DNA from: a virus
Length of the DNA: 56,040 nt
Reading direction: 5' to 3' (one strand)
Virus record (IMG/VR): IMGVR_UViG_3300045256_000426
Span: 1-56,040 of that record
Notes under the pieces: model-generated
What the model was told of the DNA's origin: nothing
Seen by the model: only the letters and a program-made list of their open reading frames with translations
Database searches by the model: none
Program-made: the position numbers and the translations under genes
Shown: piece by piece, positions 17,377 to 24,366 of the stretch
Layout of the letters: each line of letters begins with the position of its first letter
How positions within the stretch are numbered: position 1 is the first letter of the stretch

Positions 17377-17788
17377 ATGCTTCCCCTTCTTCCTCTTCGG
17401 CCTCGGCCTCTTCTTCGTCCATGAATTCGCTCGCGTCGAACGGCACCGCACCGTCGTAGACGGAGCCGGACGCGGAATCTTCTTTCGCGCGGTAGTCACC
17501 CTGATCGGGCAGCACGTCCACGTTACCGTGCAGGTAATCCTGGTACCGCTCCCAGATCTCCCGGTCGAAAGCACCGCGCGCCTTCTCTTCGGCGACGGCC
17601 GCGAACATCGCGTGGCGGTCGCTCTCGATCGCCAGCTTGAGCAGGGAATAGGCATTACAGAAACCCGATAGGGTCTCCCAATCCGTGAGCACCTTGTCGC
17701 GCAGGGCCTCGAAGCCCTTCACGCGACCCTTCTCGGCGATGGTCTTCGGGATATCCCGGAAGAAACCGGCAGGACTAGTGCGGGCCAT
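17360..17788 (-). CDS. Hypothetical acidic protein
   Basis: A 142-residue protein with GAGGGG before ATG. The first 90 residues are helical (VKGFEALRDKVLTDWETLSG), and the last 35 are very acidic (FMDEEEAEAEEEEGEAYVET). Such acidic tails occur in DNA mimics and assembly chaperones, but no family is recognised. It begins 2 bases after the membrane protein gene at 17791. Confidence 0.65.
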   Translation of the reverse strand: MARTSPAGFFRDIPKTIAEKGRVKGFEALRDKVLTDWETLSGFCNAYSLLKLAIESDRHAMFAAVAEEKARGAFDREIWERYQDYLHGNVDVLPDQGDYRAKEDSASGSVYDGAVPFDASEFMDEEEAEAEEEEGEAYVETR

Positions 17789-17790
17789 TT

Positions 17791-18051
17791 CTACCCCTCC
17801 TCGGCGAGCAGCGAGGATGCGAGTCTACGCGCTGCCATTCGACGTTCCGACAGGGCGAGATCCTCATCGCTCTTGTAGAACGCCTTCCGGAACTTGAGCT
17901 CCTGCCAGATCTCCTGTTGATCCTGGGCCAGCTTCGTAATATCCGCCCGTACGACCGTCCACGGCTTGTACACGTAGCGATAGACCACGTAGGCAACGCC
18001 TACCGTCGTGAAGAGCCATGCGGCGGACATGAAGCCAAGAAGGATTTCCAT
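17791..18051 (-). CDS. Single-pass membrane protein with a coiled coil
   Basis: An 86-residue protein. Residues 4-27 form a transmembrane helix (FMSAAWLFTTVGVAYVVYRYV), followed by a charged helical region (ITKLAQDQQEIWQELKF). Start ATG at 18051 was chosen because ACGAGG lies 6 bases upstream; a GTG at 18072 would add 7 residues. Topology resembles an inner-membrane spanin (Rz-like), but it is far from the holin, so a virion membrane role is also possible. Confidence 0.6.
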   Translation of the reverse strand: MEILLGFMSAAWLFTTVGVAYVVYRYVYKPWTVVRADITKLAQDQQEIWQELKFRKAFYKSDEDLALSERRMAARRLASSLLAEEG

Positions 18052-18053
18052 GT

Positions 18054-18088
18054 GGTACCTCGTAGTATCCACTCCCGGGGCGGGATGG
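18054..18088 (-). promoter_or_regulatory. Composite conserved element, late copy
   Basis: Read on the minus strand: CCATCCCGCCCCGGGA (18088-18073), 4 bases, then ATACTACGAGGTACC (18068-18054). The same two blocks occur on the plus strand at 21688-21723 with a 5-base gap. The first block contains the dyad ATCCCG-CCC-CGGGA(T). It lies between the sigma-like gene and the gene at 17791, so it may be a phage-specific promoter or operator. Confidence 0.55.
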
Positions 18089-18093
18089 TACTA

Positions 18094-18123
18094 CTCGTCT
18101 ATCGTCCTCTCGTCTATCGTCCT
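18094..18123. repeat. Two tandem copies of a 15-bp repeat
   Basis: CTCGTCTATCGTCCT occurs twice in direct succession (18094-18108 and 18109-18123), just upstream (minus strand) of the composite element and overlapping the sigma-like gene stop. It could be a protein-binding site pair. Confidence 0.6.
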
Positions 18124-19312
18124 AACGAGGCGTTGGTTCTTGTGGGGTTGGAGGGAGGGAATCTAGGAACGAGGCGGCGGCGGGGTCCGCCGGCGCGATC
18201 TTGTCCGGGGACAGGGAGCCACGAGGAGCACGCGCGGGCTTTTTCGGCGGAGCAGCGATGGGCTCGCCGGCGAGTTCGTTGATGATGCTGCGAATCTTAT
18301 CGAGTGCCTGGTTGTACTGCTGGGCGAGTCGCTGCTGGCGGACTCCCATCTGTCGGGCGATGGCCGAGACGCTCTGTCCGCCTTGGACGGCGAGGAGGAG
18401 CTCCCGGTCCTTCGGGTCGAGTTGTCCTAGGGCCTTGTCGAATAGCTGGTACTTTTCTTGGTCTCCCGCCGCTTGGAATACCTTCTCGACGTCGGGAGCT
18501 ACAGACAGTTCCGGGCGCGGCTCGGCCCTGGGAGATTGTTCGCCGCCGGGGATAGGACGAAGGCGGATCCAGCTTTTCTTCGACTCGGTAGTGGGAGCGA
18601 ACTCTGGTGTCTGGAAGGGAGATACCGGGTTCGGGCGGTCTATTCCCGCGAGAACATCCTCGACTTCCTGCTGGGAAATCGGGGTACCCGTTCGGTTGAG
18701 ATACTTTGTGATGCCGGCGGAAGACGGCTCAAACCCGCCGTACTTCGCGGAAGCGGCGCGCAGCTTGTCTTGCGCTGCTCGCACCATCTGGGCCTTATCC
18801 AAGAACTCTTCCGAAGGGGGGACAATCCGATTTATCGACTGCGCCCATCGCTTGACATCCCGTTGCATCTTGGGATAGATCCAATTGGCAAACTCTTCCA
18901 GGTTCTCTTCGATGGGCTTCCCGAAGTTGGCGGCATTCTCCGTATAGCTACGAAGGGCTTCCTGTATCGCGTCCGAGCGCATCGAAGGATTGCCGACGCT
19001 GTAGCGCCGGGAGATGGAACGAACGAGCGGAACGATCCGCTGGGGGAGGGAAGACAACGCTTGGGAGGTCCTGGAGAGCGCTTGTGGGGCCCTGGCGGCG
19101 CCGGGCCCGACGAGGGTCGCGAGACCGACGATATCCCGTAGTGTATCGCCCACGCGAGTACCTACCGTCTCCTGCGATGGTGTCTCCGCGGGGAATATAA
19201 CATCCCGCATGAAGTGGGAAAAGTCCTCGAGGGAGATCGGGCTCTGGGACGAGTAGACGTCGAGCGCCTGACTCTCGGGATCGACTCGCGGGGTGGTGGC
19301 CGCTACGGGCAT
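18122..19312 (-). CDS. Sigma-70-like protein with a virion-type N-terminal module
   Basis: A 396-residue protein in two parts. Residues 25-107 are homologous to residues 65-143 of the large internal virion protein of this phage (RDVIFP, RVGD, VGPG, PLVRSI shared). Residues 93-168 follow the sigma region 2 pattern (LVRSISRRY, DAIQEAL, EFANWIYPKMQRDVKRW, NRIVPP); 172-231 look like region 3; 290-347 like region 4 with a helix-turn-helix (LGQLDPKDRELL, SAIARQMGVRQQRLAQQYNQ). I infer a phage sigma factor that may be packaged in or ejected from the virion, because it is in the late operon and shares the virion module. It could instead be a virion protein that only borrowed the fold. Confidence 0.6.
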   Translation of the reverse strand: MPVAATTPRVDPESQALDVYSSQSPISLEDFSHFMRDVIFPAETPSQETVGTRVGDTLRDIVGLATLVGPGAARAPQALSRTSQALSSLPQRIVPLVRSISRRYSVGNPSMRSDAIQEALRSYTENAANFGKPIEENLEEFANWIYPKMQRDVKRWAQSINRIVPPSEEFLDKAQMVRAAQDKLRAASAKYGGFEPSSAGITKYLNRTGTPISQQEVEDVLAGIDRPNPVSPFQTPEFAPTTESKKSWIRLRPIPGGEQSPRAEPRPELSVAPDVEKVFQAAGDQEKYQLFDKALGQLDPKDRELLLAVQGGQSVSAIARQMGVRQQRLAQQYNQALDKIRSIINELAGEPIAAPPKKPARAPRGSLSPDKIAPADPAAASFLDSLPPTPQEPTPR

Positions 19313-19318
19313 GGGATC

Positions 19319-19885
19319 CTAGTGGGTCGATAGGGCAAGGATGGGGTATTGCCGGTTGGGAAGGCAGCTGTGGGTACGGAGGGATACCTGGTTGATCCGG
19401 TCGCGAATGCTGCCATGGGTGATCTCGGGCTCGTCGATATCCCGATTGGCGATCTGGGCGAGGTGCCGAAACGTCTGCTCCGCCACCGCCGTGCCGTCGT
19501 ACCCCAGGTTGCACATCCAGGTCGCGGCTAGTACATCGGCCTCCTGTTCCAGGTCCGCGCTGGCCATCTGGTACAGCCGGCCGTCCTGCCACTGGATGCA
19601 GTGCCCGAGCTCGTGGAGGAGAACGAAGAACTGCTCGTCGGGTGGCATCTGTTCCTGTAAACCTGTGGAGAACGCGATCAGGACGTGGACGTTCCCGTTG
19701 TCGTCGCCTTCTAACGCCATGAACGCATTGGGGAAATCGTCGTCATAGGAACCGAAGGTAACGTTCCGGCAGCCTACCCACCGGGCGAGAGTCTGCGGGT
19801 CCCAGCCGGGTTCGAGCGAGACGGCCGTCGGCGTGGTGACTACGCAGAGAGCCACCAGCAAAAAAGCGAGCAAAATACGCCGCAT
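19319..19885 (-). CDS. Secreted HExxH metallopeptidase-like protein
   Basis: A 188-residue protein. Residues 1-23 are a signal peptide or N-terminal membrane helix (MRRILLAFLLVALCVV). LLHELGHCIQW near residue 90 is a HExxH zinc motif, and a later Glu (LEQEADVLAATW) fits the third zinc ligand of the HExxH...E clan. Start ATG at 19885 is chosen because the signal peptide begins there. It may act on the cell envelope or virion during release or entry. Confidence 0.65.
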   Translation of the reverse strand: MRRILLAFLLVALCVVTTPTAVSLEPGWDPQTLARWVGCRNVTFGSYDDDFPNAFMALEGDDNGNVHVLIAFSTGLQEQMPPDEQFFVLLHELGHCIQWQDGRLYQMASADLEQEADVLAATWMCNLGYDGTAVAEQTFRHLAQIANRDIDEPEITHGSIRDRINQVSLRTHSCLPNRQYPILALSTH

Positions 19886-19923
19886 ATAGCATCGCTGGTG
19901 GTCTCTGGTGCAGGACGGTTTTC

Positions 19924-20628
19924 CTACTCGACTGAGAGACCCGCCTGAGTAGGGCCGGTGGGCGCAGTGCCCGAGGAGGGCGGGTGGTCGTGCTCGTCTC
20001 CCCATTTCCACTCGTGGCCTTCCCATCGGAGGACGGCAAAGCCACCGGGGGCAATGGGATCTTCGTCCCGAAGAAGAACCTTCCCGGGGGGTTCGTGGAG
20101 GACACCGTTGACCCCATGTTCGAACAGGGCACGAACCACACGAACGTTCCGGGAATGGGTGATCAGGGCGATCGGAAAGGGAGCTGCCTGTGCGAACAGG
20201 AACAGCTGCGACAAGGCAGAAAGGAAGCGTTCGGCGAAGGTGAGGTAGCTTTCGCCTCCCGGTGCCGGCGTGGCCTTGTCGACCAGCAGCGCTTGGAGTT
20301 TGTCCTTGATGGCGTCGACTGGTTGGCCGGTGTAGCGGCCGACGTCCCACGGCCGGAACGCCGGACTGGGGAGGATGGGGGCCGGGGTCGGGAGGGCCTG
20401 TCGGATAATCTGGGCGGTTTCGATCGCCCGGAGCAGATCCGACGAGAAGAGAACCCGGGGGTTGTAGGTCGCGATCGCCGGCGCGAGCTTACGAACGGTA
20501 GCCTGGCCTTTCGGGTCCAGGGGAACGTTCTGCCAGCCCCGAATGCGCTCCCGGCCGAGATTCAGCGCCGTTTCCCCGTGTCGGACGAGAAGAACGAGGG
20601 GAGACGGGGAGGGTGGTACGTCCGGCAT
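19924..20628 (-). CDS. Histidine phosphatase (phosphoglycerate mutase-like) family protein
   Basis: A 234-residue protein. LLVRHGETALN (residues about 12-22) is the RHGE catalytic motif, LFSSDLLRAIETAQ is the second conserved Arg region, and ITHSRNVRVV near residue 155 provides the second catalytic His (THSRNVR instead of the usual GHGGVIR). About 40 C-terminal residues are Pro/Thr/Gly-rich. It is first or second in the late operon. Substrate unknown; phosphate removal from a nucleotide or sugar is plausible. Confidence 0.7.
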   Translation of the reverse strand: MPDVPPSPSPLVLLVRHGETALNLGRERIRGWQNVPLDPKGQATVRKLAPAIATYNPRVLFSSDLLRAIETAQIIRQALPTPAPILPSPAFRPWDVGRYTGQPVDAIKDKLQALLVDKATPAPGGESYLTFAERFLSALSQLFLFAQAAPFPIALITHSRNVRVVRALFEHGVNGVLHEPPGKVLLRDEDPIAPGGFAVLRWEGHEWKWGDEHDHPPSSGTAPTGPTQAGLSVE

Positions 20629-20959
20629 GTTCGAGTATTTTCTTGCGGCCGAGGAGGCGAAGAAGACGGGGATGAACCGCCTCCACGACCTGGGTGTCTT
20701 TGCGTTTACGGCGAGCAGCCCAGGCGGGCGCCATTCGAGCCCGCTTCATGTCGGGGGTGTAGGTAGCCCAGGTACGCTTGGAGAGGGCGGACTGCTTGAG
20801 GAGCCAAAGATGCCGTCGCCGAACGAGGGGGTCGCGGTGGTCCGCACCCGGGGGACACAGGCAGCGTGCTGTACCCCGGTTCCCAGCAGCCTCTGTACGG
20901 GCCGCTAGGGGGTCTAGAATCGACGATCGGCGAGGGGGCCGTACTTGGATATCCCCCAA
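20489..20959 (-). CDS. Doubtful reading frame upstream of the phosphatase
   Basis: A 156-codon frame from a TTG start, Arg-rich (KRTWATYTPDMKRARMAPAW). The frame stays open upstream to about 21236 and reads protein-like there (VVEGLRKDLASGIPRSVAW, RRFQKDLAAYERLLAG), but offers no ATG or GTG. It overlaps the phosphatase by 140 bases, which is against it. It may be the remains of, or a non-standard-start version of, a basic DNA-binding protein such as a small terminase. Confidence 0.3.
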   Translation of the reverse strand: MGDIQVRPPRRSSILDPLAARTEAAGNRGTARCLCPPGADHRDPLVRRRHLWLLKQSALSKRTWATYTPDMKRARMAPAWAARRKRKDTQVVEAVHPRLLRLLGRKKILEHAGRTTLPVSPRSSRPTRGNGAESRPGAHSGLAERSPGPERPGYRS

Positions 20960-21297
20960 ACGCTCCTGGGGGCGTTTCCGGCCCGCTAGCAGCCGTTCGT
21001 AGGCGGCGAGGTCTTTCTGGAACCGTCGGAGCAGCCTTCGGAGGGGAGGGGAGGAGGAGACGAGGGGTTCTACCTTGCGCCAGGCAACGCTGCGGGGGAT
21101 GCCGCTGGCGAGGTCTTTCCGAAGGCCCTCGACGACGCGGGGGAGAGCGGAGCTACCGGGATCGAGGTCGGGGTTTGCGGGAGGTACGGATCTTCGAGGG
21201 GAGTCGATAAGCCACGAATGCTCCGATGGGGGGGACTACGTGGTACCACGATGGGGGGCGGGCACTACACGAGGAACGGGATACTACACCTGCGCAT

Positions 21298-21306
21298 AGT
21301 ATACCA
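21298..21306 (-). promoter_or_regulatory. Possible late promoter (extended -10)
   Basis: On the minus strand the sequence is TGGTATACTATG, an extended -10 (TG-N-TATACT). The same TGGTATACTA occurs in the minus promoter at 36693, which also has a TTGACA -35. Here no -35 is recognisable. It lies upstream of the whole late operon. Confidence 0.35.
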
Positions 21307-21668
21307 TACCGTACCAGATGGGAAAGGACCCGAAATGCCGTGGAAGGTGCCGTCACCACAACGATTCCCCTCGGACACGAGGACCCCTTGACAAGGTACT
21401 GGAACGACTCCTCGGGGCATCGTTGTGGGGGGGACTACGGGGGGACCCCGGTGCTGGAACTACGGGAAAAGACAGGGAAAGGACGGGGGGAGGAGTATCC
21501 CGAAAAAGGGGGTGGGATATCCCAAAAAAGGGGGAGGGGTACTCCGAAAATTTTCTAGGCCCAAAATTCTCGTGATGATCCCGGCCCCGGGGTCCCGTGG
21601 AGCGGTTCCTTGGGGAGTGGGCTCGGCGCTGCATGGCCGCATACCCCACGGGACCAGGGTGGGCAGGG

Positions 21669-21704
21669 TGGGGAAGCGAGGGTAGTGCCATCCCGCCCCG
21701 GGAT
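21669..21704 (+). repeat. 36-bp exact direct repeat, copy 1
   Basis: Identical to 22513-22548. It ends in the dyad ATCCCG-CCC-CGGGAT. Degenerate versions of the same dyad lie at about 22604-22620 and 22700-22716. Confidence 0.9.
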
Positions 21705-21723
21705 CTCAATACTACGAGGTACC
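21688..21723 (+). promoter_or_regulatory. Composite conserved element, early copy
   Basis: CCATCCCGCCCCGGGA at 21688-21703, 5 bases, then ATACTACGAGGTACC at 21709-21723; both blocks are identical to the minus-strand copy at 18088-18054. It precedes the first early gene by 46 bases. Candidate phage promoter or operator. Confidence 0.55.
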
Positions 21724-21769
21724 TATCCCGGCTCCCGAGGCTCCCGAGGGAGGAAGGAGGAAGAGGAAG

Positions 21770-22180
21770 ATGATGGAGCAAGACCCGTGGGAAGAGCTGG
21801 ACCGATGCGAGACCGCCGATGAGATCGCGGAGCTGCTGCGGAGGCTCGGTATACGAGGCATCCCCGCGGACCCGCGAGCCTGTCCCCTGGCCGTAGCTAC
21901 CGGATGGAGGGTCGTGGCTGACGCCGCGTGGACGGTTGAGGATGCGGAGACGCTGCGCGGCTACATCAGCAGCGGGTGCTGTAACTACGACGAGCTGACT
22001 CCTGGAGAACGCGAGATAGTACGCTCGCGTTATGGTCGGTCCGACTACCGGCCGGACCACCGTTTCGTCTACTGGGAGCGCGACCTAACGCAAGCGCAGA
22101 CCGACTTCGTTCGTGGGCTCGACTCGGGCGACTACCGCGACCTCCTCCACCGAAAGGCTACCAGGTACGCATACGCCTAG
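21770..22180 (+). CDS. Early hypothetical protein, founder of a dispersed paralogous family
   Basis: A 136-residue acidic protein with a purine-rich ribosome binding site (GGAGGAAGGAGGAAG); ATG at 21770 or 21773. The N-terminal part (WEELDRCETADEIAELL, PLAVATGW) recurs in the 96-residue protein at 27749. The C-terminal part (DYRPDHRFVYWERDLTQAQ, FVRGLDSGDYRDL) recurs in the 56-residue protein at 25625. It is the first gene after the left control region, so probably immediate early. No known domain. Confidence 0.75.
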   Translation: MMEQDPWEELDRCETADEIAELLRRLGIRGIPADPRACPLAVATGWRVVADAAWTVEDAETLRGYISSGCCNYDELTPGEREIVRSRYGRSDYRPDHRFVYWERDLTQAQTDFVRGLDSGDYRDLLHRKATRYAYA

Positions 22181-22200
22181 GTCCTGGGTACCGGGGGGAA

Positions 22201-22219
22201 GGGGGCCCGAAGGGCCCCC
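22201..22219 (+). terminator. GC hairpin after the first early gene
   Basis: GGGGGCCC-GAA-GGGCCCCC, a perfect 8-bp stem with a 3-base loop, 20 bases after the stop codon. No U-tract follows, so termination is uncertain. Confidence 0.4.
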
Positions 22220-22331
22220 CTACCGTGGTACCACGACGTAGTGCCAGTACGTTTAGTGCTACGAGGGTGCTACGTGGGGTACAGGGTACGTGGTACTACG
22301 AGTACTACGTAGTACAGGGTACGATAGGCTA

Positions 22332-22350
22332 GGGGCCCCTTCGGGGCCCC
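22332..22350 (+). terminator. Second GC hairpin
   Basis: GGGGCCCC-TTC-GGGGCCCC, perfect 8-bp stem, followed by TTCGG without a U-tract. It may be a terminator-like or structural element paired with the hairpin at 22201. Confidence 0.35.
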
Positions 22351-22512
22351 TTCGGTACCAGGGTACGTGGTACTACGAGGTACCTACGGGTAGTACGTAA
22401 GTACCACGGGGGATACGTAGTTACTACGCAGGGATACCCGTAGTGCTACGGAGTGCTACGGAAGTACGTGAAACTACGAGGGATTTCGTTGTTCCCCCAA
22501 CCTATACGACAA

Positions 22513-22548
22513 TGGGGAAGCGAGGGTAGTGCCATCCCGCCCCGGGAT
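22513..22548 (+). repeat. 36-bp exact direct repeat, copy 2
   Basis: Identical to 21669-21704, 844 bp away, including the ATCCCG-CCC-CGGGAT dyad. Unlike copy 1, it is not followed by the ATACTACGAGGTACC block. Confidence 0.9.
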
Positions 22549-22648
22549 TACCCCCGTAGCACCCCGTGGTGCCCCGGTAGTACCCCCGGTACCCCCCGGT
22601 AGTGCCATTCCGTCCCGGGATTACAAGCTACGCGGGGGTACCGGACGA

Positions 22649-22663
22649 GGAAACCGTGTTTCC
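22649..22663. promoter_or_regulatory. GGAAAC-N3-GTTTCC dyad, site 1
   Basis: GGAAAC-CGT-GTTTCC, perfect 6-bp arms. One of five related dyads between 22.6 and 26.6 kb, all in or next to spacers between early genes. Candidate operator or RNA hairpin. Confidence 0.5.
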
Positions 22664-22938
22664 ACGTAATAACCCGTACTACGGGGGATACGTAGTGCCA
22701 CGTTATCCCGGGATCTCGTTGTATGCGGGGGAAGGCCGCTTCTCTCGGCCCCAAGGTCCCACGGGCAGTACAAGGGACCGTCGGTATCCGAACCCTGCCG
22801 CGAGTATGAGGCAGGCGTGTCACAGGAGAGCAATCGTACTGTACACGGGCTAGACCAGGCGACCGGCGCCGTAGGGCGGCGTGGAACGTGACCATCTAGC
22901 CTACCGGGGAATCGACAGTGTGCGACATACGAAACCTG

Positions 22939-22949
22939 CCTCGCAATCC
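22939..22949 (-). repeat. GGATTGCGAGG repeat, inverted copy
   Basis: Reverse complement of an 11-mer that also occurs at 24019-24029, 24719-24729 and 25162-25172 in early-region spacers. Confidence 0.5.
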
Positions 22950-22996
22950 CTAGCGGATCGGCGAGAGGCTAGAAGTCTGCCTACGTTCGGACGCTC

Positions 22997-23009
22997 GAAA
23001 CCGAGTTTC
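22997..23009. promoter_or_regulatory. GAAAC-N3-GTTTC dyad, site 2
   Basis: GAAAC-CGA-GTTTC lies 6 bases before the ribosome binding site of the gene at 23029. It could be a repressor site or a hairpin in the leader that affects translation. Confidence 0.5.
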
Positions 23010-23028
23010 CAGAACGGAGGAAGGCAAT

Positions 23029-23970
23029 ATGGCCCCGAGCACCAAGAGCATCGAAGTTGTGGCCCCGCCGACGGTGGTCGAGACTCCCAAGGTCGAGACC
23101 ACTACCTCGGCCGACAACGTTTCGCTGGTCGGTTTCACCCTTGGTACCTTGATCCCGAGCATGGAAAAGGCGGGACTCGAGCCGAAGCTTGAGGCGCGCA
23201 TCGTGGACATCGGTTGCCGCGTGCAGTCGAGACTCCGCGAGTTTGCCCGGTTGCGGTCCGACATCGCCAAGACTCTGCACGCCGATCAGGTTCAGGATGT
23301 GGCCGATCTGCTGAATCTGCTGGTCACGGCGGGCATCCAGGCCGGTTCGGTCGTCTCCAAAGTCAACGAGATTTGGCGGGCGTACCTGACCGGCAGTAAC
23401 GAGGCGCAGTCGATCGTTCCCGCCGTGATCCTGAACGGCGAGGAAGTCGCGGCGCAGCGGACGGTTCCCAATCGCTTCTACCATCAGTTTTTCCGGCGGT
23501 GGAACGATCTGTCGCGGTGGCAGGCGGGAAGCAATTTCTACCGTCAGCCCACCGACACGAATGCCGGAGAGGTGTATCCGAAGGACGGCGTGAAGATCGG
23601 GGATACGGTGTACCATTTCCCGGTCGACGCGCTGCGCGACGGGCACACCCTCTCGTCGGTTCACACAGCGTTCATCAACGTCATTCGGCCACCGAAGCCG
23701 ATCGATCTGGATCGCTACATGGCCGGGCTGGAGTCGGCCGCACGGCGAGCCATGATCAACCTGAAGGTGGTGGTCAAGCCGGAATTGGGCAAGGGCGCAG
23801 GACGCACGGCGCCCCGCCGCCAGATGAGACCGATCGCCGGCAGTCTCCAGGGTATTCGCGGTGCCATGGCCGGGCTGTTGGACATGGCAAAGAAGGACGC
23901 GAAGCTGTACACGAGCATCCGCGAGTATCTCCAGAAGCAACTGGCCGACAGCACGCAGCACACCGAGTAG
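23029..23970 (+). CDS. Early hypothetical protein
   Basis: A 313-residue protein with GGAGGAAGG just before ATG. The first 30 residues are Val/Thr/Pro-rich. Residues about 55-130 are helical (ARIVDIGCRVQSRLREFARL, VQDVADLLNLLVTAGIQAG). A middle segment carries QRTVPNRFYHQFFRRWNDLS, and the C-terminus is basic and helical (GRTAPRRQMRPIAGS). It is the largest early gene before the amidoligase cluster. No family is recognised; a DNA- or RNA-associated role is only a guess from the basic C-terminus. Confidence 0.75.
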   Translation: MAPSTKSIEVVAPPTVVETPKVETTTSADNVSLVGFTLGTLIPSMEKAGLEPKLEARIVDIGCRVQSRLREFARLRSDIAKTLHADQVQDVADLLNLLVTAGIQAGSVVSKVNEIWRAYLTGSNEAQSIVPAVILNGEEVAAQRTVPNRFYHQFFRRWNDLSRWQAGSNFYRQPTDTNAGEVYPKDGVKIGDTVYHFPVDALRDGHTLSSVHTAFINVIRPPKPIDLDRYMAGLESAARRAMINLKVVVKPELGKGAGRTAPRRQMRPIAGSLQGIRGAMAGLLDMAKKDAKLYTSIREYLQKQLADSTQHTE

Positions 23971-24018
23971 GAAGGCACCGAGCACGGCAGACGGCACGGC
24001 CTTTCGCCGGTCTACTAG

Positions 24019-24029
24019 GGATTGCGAGG
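24019..24029 (+). repeat. GGATTGCGAGG repeat
   Basis: One of three same-strand copies in early spacers, here preceding the gene at 24074. Confidence 0.5.
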
Positions 24030-24073
24030 AACGACGCGAGGGTACGGTGGGAAAGAAAGGCGGATAACTCCAC

Positions 24074-24280
24074 ATGACCACCAAGACGCCCAACATTCTT
24101 GGGAACGATCTCTACGCTCTCATCGTCCGGGTCTACAATCCGAAGGGTGAGAAGATCGAAGAGACTCGCTCGTTCGTCCTCGACCACGACTACGCGCTTC
24201 TTGGGCTGCTCAATCGAGTCCGGCAGCGGCACCCGACGGCGACCCGAGTCACGGCGGACATAGCGCTACCGATGGCGTAG
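24074..24280 (+). CDS. Small early hypothetical protein
   Basis: A 68-residue protein (MTTKTPNILGNDLYALIVRV...) with AAAGGCGG about 10 bases upstream. It reads as an alpha-beta domain with YNPKGEKIEETRSFVLDHDY in the middle. No family is recognised. Flanked by spacers of about 90-100 bp. Confidence 0.6.
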   Translation: MTTKTPNILGNDLYALIVRVYNPKGEKIEETRSFVLDHDYALLGLLNRVRQRHPTATRVTADIALPMA

Positions 24281-24366
24281 CGCGGCGCTTCGACAACCCA
24301 ACCGGATTTCCACCGTACCCCACGCTTCGTTTCCGATGCGGGGCACGGGGGAAGGGATGGTACCGT

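Larger units (their letters stand above)
21307..21769. other. Intergenic control region between the divergent late and early halves
   Basis: No convincing gene. It contains an inverted repeat at 21357-21370 / 21414-21427 (CACAACGATnCCCC and its complement, one mismatch in 15) enclosing a CCTTGACAAGG palindrome with TTGACA at 21388; a polypurine G-rich stretch at 21465-21545 with near-inverted ends GGAGTATCCC and GGGGTACTCC around the palindrome TGGGATATCCCA; and the composite element at 21688-21723. Confidence 0.6.
22181..23028. other. 848-bp non-coding region rich in TACGTA/GTAC repeats, hairpins and dyads
   Basis: No convincing gene. From left to right: perfect hairpins at 22201-22219 and 22332-22350; dense variants of GTAGTAC, TACGTAG and CTACGAG between 22220 and 22480, similar to the array at 37.0-37.3 kb; the second 36-bp repeat at 22513; degenerate copies of its dyad; and two GGAAAC-type dyads at 22649 and 22997. 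It reads as a control region rather than coding DNA. Confidence 0.65.

Noticed and set aside
21388-21393. TTGACA as the -35 of an early promoter
   Set aside because: No -10-like hexamer 16-19 bases downstream; it is better explained by the CCTTGACAAGG palindrome.
22602-22853. 83-codon plus frame in the early control region
   Set aside because: It is built from the repeated dyad and TACG words, has no ribosome binding site and no protein-like pattern.
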